From the NCBI GenBank assembly GCA_027484605.1, contig JAIXSR010000005.1, forward strand, positions 62,001 through 126,000: a DNA stretch of 64,000 bases, written 5' to 3'. A program made the position numbers and the translations under genes. Origin of the DNA: Hyphomicrobiales bacterium (lineage in GTDB: Bacteria; Pseudomonadota; Alphaproteobacteria; Rhizobiales; Beijerinckiaceae). This document shows, piece after piece, positions 45,797 through 53,839 of the stretch. The notes below the pieces were generated by a model. It was not told the origin of the DNA. It ran no database searches and saw nothing but the letters and a program-made list of their open reading frames with translations. How positions within the stretch are numbered: position 1 is the stretch's first letter; each line of letters opens with the position of its first letter.

Positions 45797-47104
45797 ATGC
45801 GGATCGGCGAAACGGAAGCATCGGCCAGCGCGGGTTTGCGACAGCGAACGGGTCTGCCCGCGCCGCTTCTGTTCGGCATCGGCCTCATCTGGCTGCTTGC
45901 GGCGGGCCCGGCTCTCGCCCAGACCAATCTCCGGATCTTTGCCGGGAATTTCCCGAAGATCGATGTCCTCCGGGCGCTGGCCAATGCCTATGGGCAGGGC
46001 CGCCCCGGGGTCAGCATCGAGATCGAGACCGGCGGGAGCACGCTGGAAGCCCAGCAGCAATCGCTCAACGCGCTGCTTTCCGCACGCGATGCCACGACCG
46101 ATCTCGTGCTCATCGATGTGCTCCGGCCCGCGCAATGGACTCTGGGCCAGTGGCTGGAGCCCCTCGATGGCACGTTCGGAAATGACCGGGAGGCCTTCCT
46201 GAGCCGGCTGTTCCCGGCCTATCGGCAGGCGGCCCTGATCGGCGGGCGGTTGATGGCCGTTCCCTATTCGGCCGATGCGCAGGCCCTGCTGGTCCGCACC
46301 GATCTCCTCGAGAAACAAGGCATTCCCGTTCCCGCCACACAGGCTGCGCTCCGCGAGGCGGCCACCCGAATCCTCACGGCGGAAAACCAGCCCTCGCTCC
46401 GCGGGATGGACCTGTCGGGCGCGCCGGTCGAAAGCAGCGTCTGCACCCTGGCCATGGCCCTCTGGGGCGTCGGCCATGACCTGCTGGAGGGCGGCAGGCC
46501 GATGCTGGCCAGCGACCAGGCGCGGCGCGGCCTTCAGGGATTGCAGGCGCTGAAGGATGCGAAGCTGCTGGCCGGCCCGCCGGGCGAAGGCCATCCCGAA
46601 CGGGTGCGGCTGGCGATGCAGGGCGGCTCGCTCGTCTTCGGGCATGGCTGGAGCTATGCCTGGCAGCGCGTGCAGACGGATATCGGCAGCACCGTCGCGG
46701 GGAAGGTCCGGATGGTGCCGGTTCCGGGCGAAACGGAAGAGCGCGCCTCAAGCTGTGCCGGCGGCTGGATGATCGGCCTCACTGCCTTTTCCGGGCGCAA
46801 GGCCGAGGCGCAGACCTTCCTGCGCTATCTCGCCTCGCCCGAGGCCGCACGGCTTCAGGCCGAACTCGGTGATCTGCCGGCCCAGACCGGGCCCTATCAG
46901 GATGCCGCCATCGTGACGGCGCGGCCCTTCCTCGCCCAGATGGGGCCTGTCCTGGCCGTCGCCCGGCTGCGGCCGCAAAGCGCCCGCTATGCCGAGGTGT
47001 CCGAGATCCTCCGCAGCAATCTCTCGGCCTTCCTGGTGGGGTCTAAGACCGCCGAGGCGGCCCTGCAGGACATGCAGGCCCGGCTCTCGCTGATCTTCCG
47101 GTAA
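45797..47104 (+). CDS. Sugar-type ABC transporter substrate-binding protein, orphan
   Basis: 435 residues, family 1 (maltose/trehalose-type) binding protein. An extended N-terminus of about 20 residues precedes a signal peptide (LLFGIGLIWLLAAGPALA-Q). The mature protein starts NLRIFAGNFPKIDVLRALANAY. WSYAWQRVQTD and CAGGWMIGLTAFS are typical late motifs. Start ATG 45797 behind GGGAGG. Divergent from the YihV-like kinase across 95 bases. No permease or ATPase gene is in the window, so its transporter is encoded elsewhere or lost. Ligand unknown. Confidence 0.85.
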   Translation: MRIGETEASASAGLRQRTGLPAPLLFGIGLIWLLAAGPALAQTNLRIFAGNFPKIDVLRALANAYGQGRPGVSIEIETGGSTLEAQQQSLNALLSARDATTDLVLIDVLRPAQWTLGQWLEPLDGTFGNDREAFLSRLFPAYRQAALIGGRLMAVPYSADAQALLVRTDLLEKQGIPVPATQAALREAATRILTAENQPSLRGMDLSGAPVESSVCTLAMALWGVGHDLLEGGRPMLASDQARRGLQGLQALKDAKLLAGPPGEGHPERVRLAMQGGSLVFGHGWSYAWQRVQTDIGSTVAGKVRMVPVPGETEERASSCAGGWMIGLTAFSGRKAEAQTFLRYLASPEAARLQAELGDLPAQTGPYQDAAIVTARPFLAQMGPVLAVARLRPQSARYAEVSEILRSNLSAFLVGSKTAEAALQDMQARLSLIFR

Positions 47105-47122
47105 TCCGTTCCGCCGGGCCGC

Positions 47123-47902
47123 TCAACGCTGCGGGCGATAGGGCGCGAACCAGCCAAGGCCGGCCTCGGTGCCGTTGGCCGGGCGGTATTCGCACCCGAT
47201 GAAGCCGGCATAACCCAGCCGGTCCAGCTCCGCGAAGATGGCGGCATCGTTGAGCTCGCCGCTGCCCGGTTCGTTGCGCAGCGGGATGCTGGCGGTCTGG
47301 ATATGGCCGATGATCGGGAACATGTCCCGCAGGCGCATGAGGATGTCGCCATGCAGGATCTGGCAATGGTAGATGTCGAATTGCAGCTTGACGTTCGGCA
47401 GGCCGAGCCGGCGGATCATCGCGGCGGCACGGCCGAAATCGTCGAGCAGGTAGCCCGGCACATCCCGCCGGTTGAGCGGCTCCAGCAGGACATCGATCCC
47501 CATCGGCGCGAAGAAGGCGGAAGCCTCGCGGATGCCCGCCTCGTAGCGCGCCTGCGCGGCGGCGTCATCCGGCGCGGCAAGGCCGGCCATCATGTGGACG
47601 CGGCGCACGCCGGTCGCCTCGGCATAGGTCCGCGCGGTGGCGAGCCCCTGGCGGAATTCGGCCTCGCGGCCCGGCAGGGCGGCAATGCCGCGCTCGCCGC
47701 CCGCCCAGTCGCCCGGCGGCAGGTTGAACAGGGCCAGCGCCAGACCATGCCGGCGCAGCTGCTCCGCCACGGCTTCGGCCGGGAATTCATAGGGGAAGAG
47801 GAACTCGACGGCCTCGAACCCCGCTGCCGCCGCGCGGGCGAAGCGTTCGAGGAACGGCACCTCGTTGAACATCATGGTGAGGTTGGCGGCAAAGCGCGGC
47901 AT
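47123..47902 (-). CDS. Hydroxypyruvate isomerase family protein (Hyi/OtnI-like TIM barrel)
   Basis: 259 residues, AP-endonuclease-2-type TIM barrel. Start MPRFAANLTMMFNEVPFLER is the hallmark of Hyi/OtnI. Metal ligands are seen in LLEPLNRRDVPGY (Glu), FDIYHCQILHGD (Asp, His) and CEYRPANGTEAGL (Glu). Known members isomerise hydroxypyruvate/tartronate semialdehyde or 2-oxo-tetronate. Start ATG 47902 with AAGGAGA. Divergent from a ThDP enzyme gene. No glyoxylate carboligase, tartronate semialdehyde reductase or OtnK neighbour was found. Confidence 0.85.
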   Translation of the reverse strand: MPRFAANLTMMFNEVPFLERFARAAAAGFEAVEFLFPYEFPAEAVAEQLRRHGLALALFNLPPGDWAGGERGIAALPGREAEFRQGLATARTYAEATGVRRVHMMAGLAAPDDAAAQARYEAGIREASAFFAPMGIDVLLEPLNRRDVPGYLLDDFGRAAAMIRRLGLPNVKLQFDIYHCQILHGDILMRLRDMFPIIGHIQTASIPLRNEPGSGELNDAAIFAELDRLGYAGFIGCEYRPANGTEAGLGWFAPYRPQR

Positions 47903-48004
47903 GGGAATCTCCTTCCGCCCTGTTTTCCCGCGCCGGACGCGTTCACGCAATTGCGAAATGCGGGTGATACCGGCATCAGGCAAGGAGAAGGCAGGGAGAA
48001 TGCC

Positions 48005-49633
48005 ATGCCGTCCGGAGCCGATATCCTTGCCACCCGCCTTGCCCGGCAGGGCTGCCGCGTCGCCTTCGGCATGCCCGGCGGCGAGGTGCTGGCGCTGGTC
48101 GAGGGGCTGGAGACGGCCGGCATCCGTTTCGTGCTGACCAAGCACGAGAATGCCGCCGGCTTCATGGCCGAGGGTTTCTGGCATCGCCAGAGCCTGGCCG
48201 ATCCTGCCGCGCCGATGGCGCCGGGTATCCTGGTGGCGACGCTCGGCCCGGGCGCGGCCAATGCGGTCAATGTCGTTGCCAATGCGCTGCAGGACCGGGT
48301 GCCGCTGATCGTGCTCACCGGCCGGGTGGATGCGGCGGAAGCCGAGAGCTACACCCATCAGGTCTTCGACCATCAGGCCCTGTTCCGGCCGATCACCAAG
48401 GCCAGCCTTTCGGCCAGCCGCGGCGCCGTGCATCGCGTCATCGACCGGGCCGTGCAGATCGCGACGAGCGGCCAGCCCGGGCCGGTCCATGTCGATGTGC
48501 CGATCTCGGTTGCCGAAGGCGAGGAGCCCGCCGATGCCTTCCTTCGCGCCGCCGCGGCGCCCGGCCTCCCGGGGCCGGCCGATCTGGTGCAGGCCCGGGC
48601 GCTGCTTGCCGCGGCCCGCAAGCCCGTGGTTGTGGCCGGCGTGGATGCCGTGAACCACCATGCCGGCGCGGCGCTCCGCGCCTTCATCGAGGCGCTGGGC
48701 GCCCCGCTTATCACCAGCTACAAGGCCAAGGGGCTGGTGGATGAGCGGCACCCGCTGGTGCTCGGCGGCGCCGGTCTGTCGCCCAAGGCCGACCGGATCC
48801 TGCTGCCGGCTCTGGCCGAGGCGGATTGCGTGCTCCTCGCCGGCTATGATCCGATCGAGATGCGCATCAACTGGCGCGATCCGTTTCCGCCCGGCGTTCC
48901 GGTGATCGACATTACCGCCACCGTGTCGCAGCACCAGATGCATCGCGCCGATCTCGCGCTTGTTGGCGATGTCGGCCTGATCCTGGCGGCGCTTACGCCG
49001 GAAACCGTTGCGGACCGCCAAACCGGGTCAGCCCGGGCGGCGGCGCTGCGACAGACCCTGGCCGAAGCCTTTCCCGATGCCCCCGATTGGGGGCCGCATG
49101 CGGTTTTCCACACGGTCCGGACGCTTGCGCCGGAGACCGCCCTCGCCAGTGCGGATTCAGGCGCGCACCGGATCCTGCTCAGCCAGATCTGGGCCTGCCA
49201 TGCCCCGCGGGATCTCGTGCAATCCTCGGCGCTCTGCACGATGGGCTGCGCCCTGCCGCTCGCGCTCGGCATGCAGATGGCCGAGCCGGACCGACCGGTC
49301 ATCGCCTTTGTCGGCGATGCCGGGCTTGAAATGGGCATCGGCGAACTCGCCACCGCGCGGGATCTCGGCCTGCCGGTCATCGTGGTCGTGCTGCAGGACG
49401 AACGGCTTGCACTGATCGACCTCAAGCAGCGCGCCTCGGGGCGGAAGGAGGCCGGCGTCCGGTTCGGCGCTACCGATTTCGCCGCCGTCGCCGAAGCGTT
49501 TGGCGGGGTCGGTGTCACAGTCGAATCCCGTGATGCCCTTGCCGCCGCCTTTTCCGCCGCCCTGGTGCGGCGCGACCGCTTCAGCCTCATTGCTGCCCGC
49601 ATTGCGCCGGATGCTTATCAGGGAGCCTTCTGA
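48005..49633 (+). CDS. Thiamine diphosphate-dependent enzyme (acetolactate synthase-like), atypical cofactor motif
   Basis: 542 residues with the usual three domains: PYR (RQGCRVAFGMPGGEVLALVE; activating Glu in TKHENAAGFMAEG), central (LLAAARKPVVVAGV) and PP. In the PP domain the canonical GDG...NN is GDAGLEMGIGELAT...VVVLQDERLALIDLKQ: Gly to Ala and Asn-Asn to Gln-Asp, a form I associate with an uncharacterised branch. The first Asp is kept, so ThDP/Mg binding is plausible. Start ATG 48005. opgC follows immediately. Substrate unknown; a 2-oxoacid such as sulfopyruvate is conceivable but unsupported. Confidence 0.82.
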   Translation: MPSGADILATRLARQGCRVAFGMPGGEVLALVEGLETAGIRFVLTKHENAAGFMAEGFWHRQSLADPAAPMAPGILVATLGPGAANAVNVVANALQDRVPLIVLTGRVDAAEAESYTHQVFDHQALFRPITKASLSASRGAVHRVIDRAVQIATSGQPGPVHVDVPISVAEGEEPADAFLRAAAAPGLPGPADLVQARALLAAARKPVVVAGVDAVNHHAGAALRAFIEALGAPLITSYKAKGLVDERHPLVLGGAGLSPKADRILLPALAEADCVLLAGYDPIEMRINWRDPFPPGVPVIDITATVSQHQMHRADLALVGDVGLILAALTPETVADRQTGSARAAALRQTLAEAFPDAPDWGPHAVFHTVRTLAPETALASADSGAHRILLSQIWACHAPRDLVQSSALCTMGCALPLALGMQMAEPDRPVIAFVGDAGLEMGIGELATARDLGLPVIVVVLQDERLALIDLKQRASGRKEAGVRFGATDFAAVAEAFGGVGVTVESRDALAAAFSAALVRRDRFSLIAARIAPDAYQGAF

Positions 49634-49634
49634 G

Positions 49635-50813
49635 ATGACCGCCCTGATCCCCAAGCCCGGCCAGCGTGATGTCCGCCTCGATTTCTTCCGGGGGCTGGCG
49701 ATGTTCATCATCTTCATCGCGCATCTCCCCGGCAATTCGTGGTTCCTCTTCATTCCCGCGCGGTTCGGTTTTTCCTCGGCCGGCGAGCTTTTCGTCTTCT
49801 GCTCGGGCCTGGCCTCGGCCTATGCATTCGGGCGGGTTTTCGAACGGAAGGGCACGCTGGCCGGGCTGCAGCGCGTCGCCTTCCGGATCTGGCAGGTCTA
49901 TTGGGCGCATATCGGGCTGGCGCTCGTGATGATCACGCTCAGCCTCGCCGCCGCGCGGCTGACCGGCATCGACTATGCCCGCCAGCTCGGGCTGGACTGG
50001 TTCCTCGCCGAGCCCGCCGATGGCCTGCTGAACCTTGTCGCCCTCGGCTTCACACCGGCCTTCCTCGATATCCTGCCGATGTATCTCGTCCTGCTGGCCA
50101 TGCTGCCGGCCATGGCCCTGCTCGGCCGCGTCTCGCGCTGGCTGCCACTCGGCGTGATGGCCGGCCTCTGGCTGATCGTGCAGGCAACCGGCTTCAACCT
50201 GCCGGGTGGGCAGGCGCCGGGCATGGTCTGGTTCTTCAACCCCTTTGCCTGGCAGGCGGTGTTCTTCACCGGTTTCGCCTTCGGCATGGGCTGGCTCAAG
50301 GCGCCGGCCCTTGTCCGGGGCTGGCTTTTCTGGGCCTGCCTCGCCTTCCTGATCCTGTCGGTGCCGGTGAATTTCTGGGCCTTCACGGAGAATGTCGGCG
50401 TGCTTGGCGCGATCCATGATGCGCTCGTGCCGCCGGACGGGAAGACCAACCTCGTCCTGCCGCTCTATCTCCATTTCCTCGCCAGTGCCTATGTGGCGCT
50501 GGTGCTGGTCGAGCCCTATCGCGACCGGCTGCATCTCGCCGCGCCGGTCGTGCTGGTCGGGCAGCAGGCGCTGGCGACCTTCATGGCCGGCATCGTGCTC
50601 GCCTGGATGGGCGGCATGGTGCTCGACGCGACCGGGCGCGGCGCTGTTCCGATGGCCATGGTCAATCTCGCCGGCATTGCGGGGCTGATCCTCGTGGCGG
50701 CGCTCGCGCGGCGCTACAAGGGGGGCGAGGGTAAGGCCACGACGAAGACCGCCGAACGGAACGAGGCTGCCCGGCCGGGGCAGCCCGCTGCCTATCCGCA
50801 ACCGGCGGAGTGA
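49635..50813 (+). CDS. OpgC family membrane protein
   Basis: 392 residues with about ten hydrophobic helices. Begins with a short cytoplasmic tail, then RDVRLDFFRGLAMFIIFIAH, the OpgC signature, and FSSAGELFVFCSGLASAYAFG. OpgC proteins are membrane acyltransferase-like enzymes; the founding member succinylates osmoregulated periplasmic glucans. The start ATG 49635 is one base after the upstream TGA, so the gene is translationally linked to the ThDP enzyme. A C-terminal Lys/Glu/Ala tail is cytoplasmic. Real acyl donor and acceptor unknown. Confidence 0.88.
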   Translation: MTALIPKPGQRDVRLDFFRGLAMFIIFIAHLPGNSWFLFIPARFGFSSAGELFVFCSGLASAYAFGRVFERKGTLAGLQRVAFRIWQVYWAHIGLALVMITLSLAAARLTGIDYARQLGLDWFLAEPADGLLNLVALGFTPAFLDILPMYLVLLAMLPAMALLGRVSRWLPLGVMAGLWLIVQATGFNLPGGQAPGMVWFFNPFAWQAVFFTGFAFGMGWLKAPALVRGWLFWACLAFLILSVPVNFWAFTENVGVLGAIHDALVPPDGKTNLVLPLYLHFLASAYVALVLVEPYRDRLHLAAPVVLVGQQALATFMAGIVLAWMGGMVLDATGRGAVPMAMVNLAGIAGLILVAALARRYKGGEGKATTKTAERNEAARPGQPAAYPQPAE

Positions 50814-50816
50814 CCG

Positions 50817-51995
50817 TCAGTCCAGACGGAAAAGCGGCCGCAGATGCGTGCCGACCAGGTTCCCGGCAAAGGCGAAGACGAGCCAGACCCAGCCATGCAG
50901 GCTGCCGGAGGCGATGCCGGAAAAGAACGCTCCGATATTGCAGCCCGTGCCGAGCCGCGCGCCGATGCCCAGCAGCAGACCTCCGATCATGGCTGCGGCC
51001 AGCGAGCGGGCGGGAATCGACAGGACAGGGCGGAACTTGCCGGCGAGCATCGCGGCGACCATGGCCCCGAGGATCAACCCGAAATCCATGACGGAGACCG
51101 GATCGGCGAAGACCGAGGCCGAGAGGGCCGCTTCCTGCCCCTGCCAATAGGGCCAGCTCGCCGGGACAAACCCGATCATCCCGGCCAGCTTCGATCCCCA
51201 TAGCGCGAAGGCGCTGGTGATGCCCCAGGGCCAGCCCCAGGTGAGGAGCACGAGGATATTGACCAGCGCCAGCGCGAGGGCGCCGGCCAGGAGCGACCAG
51301 GGTCCGGCCAGCCATTGCGTCGCCGGGGCGGTAATCGGCGCGGCCGCGCCATGGCGGCTGATCTCGGCCCTGCGGACCAGCAGGAACAGGCCCGCCAGCA
51401 GGCCGAGGACCAGCGCAAGGCCTGGCCAGGCGCCGAATGTGCCGATGACGGAAACCGGCGGCAGCGCGGGCCAGCTCATCCAGCTGCCGGAGAAGGCCGT
51501 TGCAAGGGTGCTGCCGAGGATGAAGAAGGCGAGGGTGAGGATCATCCGGGTCGAGCCGCCGCCGATGGTGAAGAGCGTGCCCGAGCCGCATCCGCCACCG
51601 AGCTGCATCCCGATGCCGAAAAGGAAGGCGCCGGTGACGAGCGCCAGCCCGACGGGGAAGACGAATCCGCCGACCGGGCGGCCGAAGGCGGTGCCGGCCC
51701 CGATCAGCGGGAAGAAGATCAGGCAGGTCACCGCCAGCATGAGGAGCTGCGCGCGAAGGCCGGCGCTCTGGCGGGTCAGGATGAAGCGCCGCCAGGCAGC
51801 GGTGAAGCCGAAGCTGGCGTGATAGAGCGCCAGCCCGGCGAAGAGGCCGATCGCGACCATTGCCGCGCCCAGCCCGCCGCCATGCCTGGCAGCCAGCGCA
51901 ACCAGCGCGATGACGGGGAGAATCACGAGAAGGGCCTGCCGGATGTTCCGGCTGGCCGGCAAGGCAAAGGCGGTCGAGGCCATGACATGCTCCAT
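50817..51995 (-). CDS. YeeE/YedE (TsuA-type) sulfur-compound transporter
   Basis: 392 residues with about ten to twelve helices arranged as two sulf_transp repeats. The paired signatures are GMQLGGGCGSGTLFTIGGG and GIGARLGTGCNIGAFFSG, whose cysteines line the thiosulfate path in characterised TsuA. Predicted to import thiosulfate or a related sulfur species. Start ATG 51995; ATG 51983 is the alternative. tusA lies 1.6 kb away on the same strand beyond one oppositely oriented gene. Confidence 0.88.
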   Translation of the reverse strand: MEHVMASTAFALPASRNIRQALLVILPVIALVALAARHGGGLGAAMVAIGLFAGLALYHASFGFTAAWRRFILTRQSAGLRAQLLMLAVTCLIFFPLIGAGTAFGRPVGGFVFPVGLALVTGAFLFGIGMQLGGGCGSGTLFTIGGGSTRMILTLAFFILGSTLATAFSGSWMSWPALPPVSVIGTFGAWPGLALVLGLLAGLFLLVRRAEISRHGAAAPITAPATQWLAGPWSLLAGALALALVNILVLLTWGWPWGITSAFALWGSKLAGMIGFVPASWPYWQGQEAALSASVFADPVSVMDFGLILGAMVAAMLAGKFRPVLSIPARSLAAAMIGGLLLGIGARLGTGCNIGAFFSGIASGSLHGWVWLVFAFAGNLVGTHLRPLFRLD

Positions 51996-52165
51996 TTCGT
52001 TCTCTTTAGCCTCCGATTTGTTCTTTGAGAAGGATTTTTGTGATTCTTTCGTGCCCCTCACAAAGCCTTGATCCAGCCGCGAGCGCTTGTGTGAAGCGTG
52101 CCTGCATCCCGACAGGCATGGTGTCCGGGCGAGGGCATGCGCCCTCCGGAAGCGGGGAGAAAACC

Positions 52166-53542
52166 ATGGCGGCCATGATGCCAATCGAAATGCGCCCTGA
52201 CGCACCGTCCTGCGAGCGGGCGGTGACGGAAGCCTTCCTGGCCCATGGACGGGAAACGCCCGCGCTGCTGCAGGCCTGGCTCGATGCCGAGCCGTCTTCC
52301 TGGCGGGCCCATGCGACAAAGGCCATGATGCTGACCCTCCTGGCCCGGCGGGAATTGCGCGCCCCAGCGCAGGATCTCGCGGCCCGCGCCGTCGACCTGC
52401 TGCCGCCGGCACCGGCCGCAAAGGACCGCGCCTTTGTCGAGGCCGCCTCCGCCGCCGCCCATGGGGCCTGGTGGGCGGCCATTGACCAGCTCGAAGCGGC
52501 GATCCGGGGCAATCCGGCGGATACGCTTTCGATCAAGCTTTCGCATGCCCTCCGCTTCATGCTGGGCGACAAGCCCGGCATTCTGCACTCGATCGAGCAG
52601 GCAATCCGGGCGCTTCCTGCCGGCCACCCCGATCACGGCTTCATGCTGGGCTGCCAGGCCTTCGCGCTCGAGGAGAACGGGCATTACGCCGCTGCCGAGC
52701 AGATCGGCCGGCGCGCCGTGGCCATGGAATCGCGCGATGCCTGGGGCCTCCATGCCGTCAGCCATGTTCATGAGATGACCGGGCGGATCGATGATGGCAT
52801 CCGCTGGATCGAGGGACGGGACCACCAGTTCGGGCATTGCAACAATTTCGGCGGGCATCTCTTCTGGCATCTCGCGCTGTTCCGGCTGGACAAGGGGCAG
52901 GTCGGCGAGGTGCTGGCCCTGTATGACCAGAAGATCCGGTCCGAGAAGACGGATGATTTCCGCGATATCGCCAATGCGGCCTCGCTGCTGAACCGGCTCG
53001 CCCTGGAGGGGATCGATGTCGGCGCGCGCTGGGAGGAACTGGCCGACAAGGCCGAGGCGCGCCTCGAGGATCGCTCGCTGGTCTTTGCCGATCTCCATTA
53101 CCTGCTCGCGCTGCTGGGCGCAGGGCGGGGGGAGGCCGCGGCCCGCCTTGCCGGTTCGCTCGCCCTGCCGATGCCGGGCCATGCCTCGCAGGCGCTCGTC
53201 GCCCGGCGTGCCGGCAGCCATGTCGCCCGCGGCCTCGTGGCCTTCCAGGAAGGAAGGATGGCGGAGGCACTGGAGCATCTGCTGCCGGCCCGCGCGAGTC
53301 TCGGCCTTGTCGGCGGGAGCGATGCGCAACGTGACGTGTTCGAGCAGGTGCTGGTCGAGAGTGCGCTCCGCGCCGGCGAGGTCCGGCTCGCCCGGTCGAT
53401 CCTGTCGCGGCGGCTTTCGGAACGCGGCGGGCAGAACCGCTTCGCCAGCGAAAGGCTCCACCGCCTGCTTCCGAGCGAAGCCCGTCCGCGTGGTATCATG
53501 GCGGTGGCGGCGGCCATGGCCTTCGCGCAGCCGGCGCATTGA
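52166..53542 (+). CDS. Tetratricopeptide-type protein, TTC38-like
   Basis: 458 residues, all-helical. The stretches GFMLGCQAFALEENGHYAAA, HAVSHVHEMTGRIDDGIRWI and CNNFGGHLFWHLALFRLDKG are strongly conserved in eukaryotic TTC38 and its bacterial homologues. The histidines and the CNNF motif hint at an active or metal site rather than pure scaffolding. Function unknown. Start ATG 52166 with GGGGAGAAAA. Divergent from the YeeE transporter and convergent with tusA, i.e. inserted between two sulfur-handling genes. Confidence 0.8.
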   Translation: MAAMMPIEMRPDAPSCERAVTEAFLAHGRETPALLQAWLDAEPSSWRAHATKAMMLTLLARRELRAPAQDLAARAVDLLPPAPAAKDRAFVEAASAAAHGAWWAAIDQLEAAIRGNPADTLSIKLSHALRFMLGDKPGILHSIEQAIRALPAGHPDHGFMLGCQAFALEENGHYAAAEQIGRRAVAMESRDAWGLHAVSHVHEMTGRIDDGIRWIEGRDHQFGHCNNFGGHLFWHLALFRLDKGQVGEVLALYDQKIRSEKTDDFRDIANAASLLNRLALEGIDVGARWEELADKAEARLEDRSLVFADLHYLLALLGAGRGEAAARLAGSLALPMPGHASQALVARRAGSHVARGLVAFQEGRMAEALEHLLPARASLGLVGGSDAQRDVFEQVLVESALRAGEVRLARSILSRRLSERGGQNRFASERLHRLLPSEARPRGIMAVAAAMAFAQPAH

Positions 53543-53551
53543 CGCCGGGGC

Positions 53552-53776
53552 TCAGGCCTTCTCGATCTCGAAGGTCACGCGGTCCGGTTCGCGCCGGCTG
53601 GCGAGCAGCCGGTCGCCGGTTTCGCGCAGCAGGTTGGGAATGTCGATCTCGGCCAGCGGATCGTTGGCGGTCACGGTCAGCCGGGCTCCCGGGGCGAGGC
53701 CCTTGAGCGCCTTGCGCGTCTTGAGTGCCGGCAAGGGGCATTTCAGCCCCATCAGGTCAAGTGTCGTTCCGCTCAC
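53552..53776 (-). CDS. tusA: TusA-like sulfur carrier
   Basis: About 74 residues. The active-site Cys lies in LMGLKCPLPALKTRKAL, the TusA/SirA CPxP motif; the rest (GARLTVTANDPLAEIDIPNLL) matches the family. Accepts persulfide sulfur; genes are often paired with YeeE transporters. Start taken at GTG 53776 (AGGGGG upstream gives a normal family N-terminus); ATG 53803 would add nine residues. Divergent from the WD40-cytochrome gene. Confidence 0.88.
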   Translation of the reverse strand: MSGTTLDLMGLKCPLPALKTRKALKGLAPGARLTVTANDPLAEIDIPNLLRETGDRLLASRREPDRVTFEIEKA

Positions 53777-53839
53777 GCGATGGCCCCCTGTGGCAAGTTG
53801 CATCTTCCCGTCCCGAAACCCCTTCGCATATGTTGGGGC

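Noticed and set aside
48005-49633. Sulfoacetaldehyde acetyltransferase (Xsc) or sulfopyruvate decarboxylase as part of the sulfonate pathway
   Set aside because: The sequence does not show the Xsc-type N-terminus as I know it, and sulfopyruvate decarboxylase is normally two short chains. Left as an unknown ThDP enzyme.
47123-49633. Glyoxylate carboligase-Hyi pair
   Set aside because: Glyoxylate carboligase lacks the activating Glu, which is present here (TKHENAAG), and no tartronate semialdehyde reductase accompanies it.
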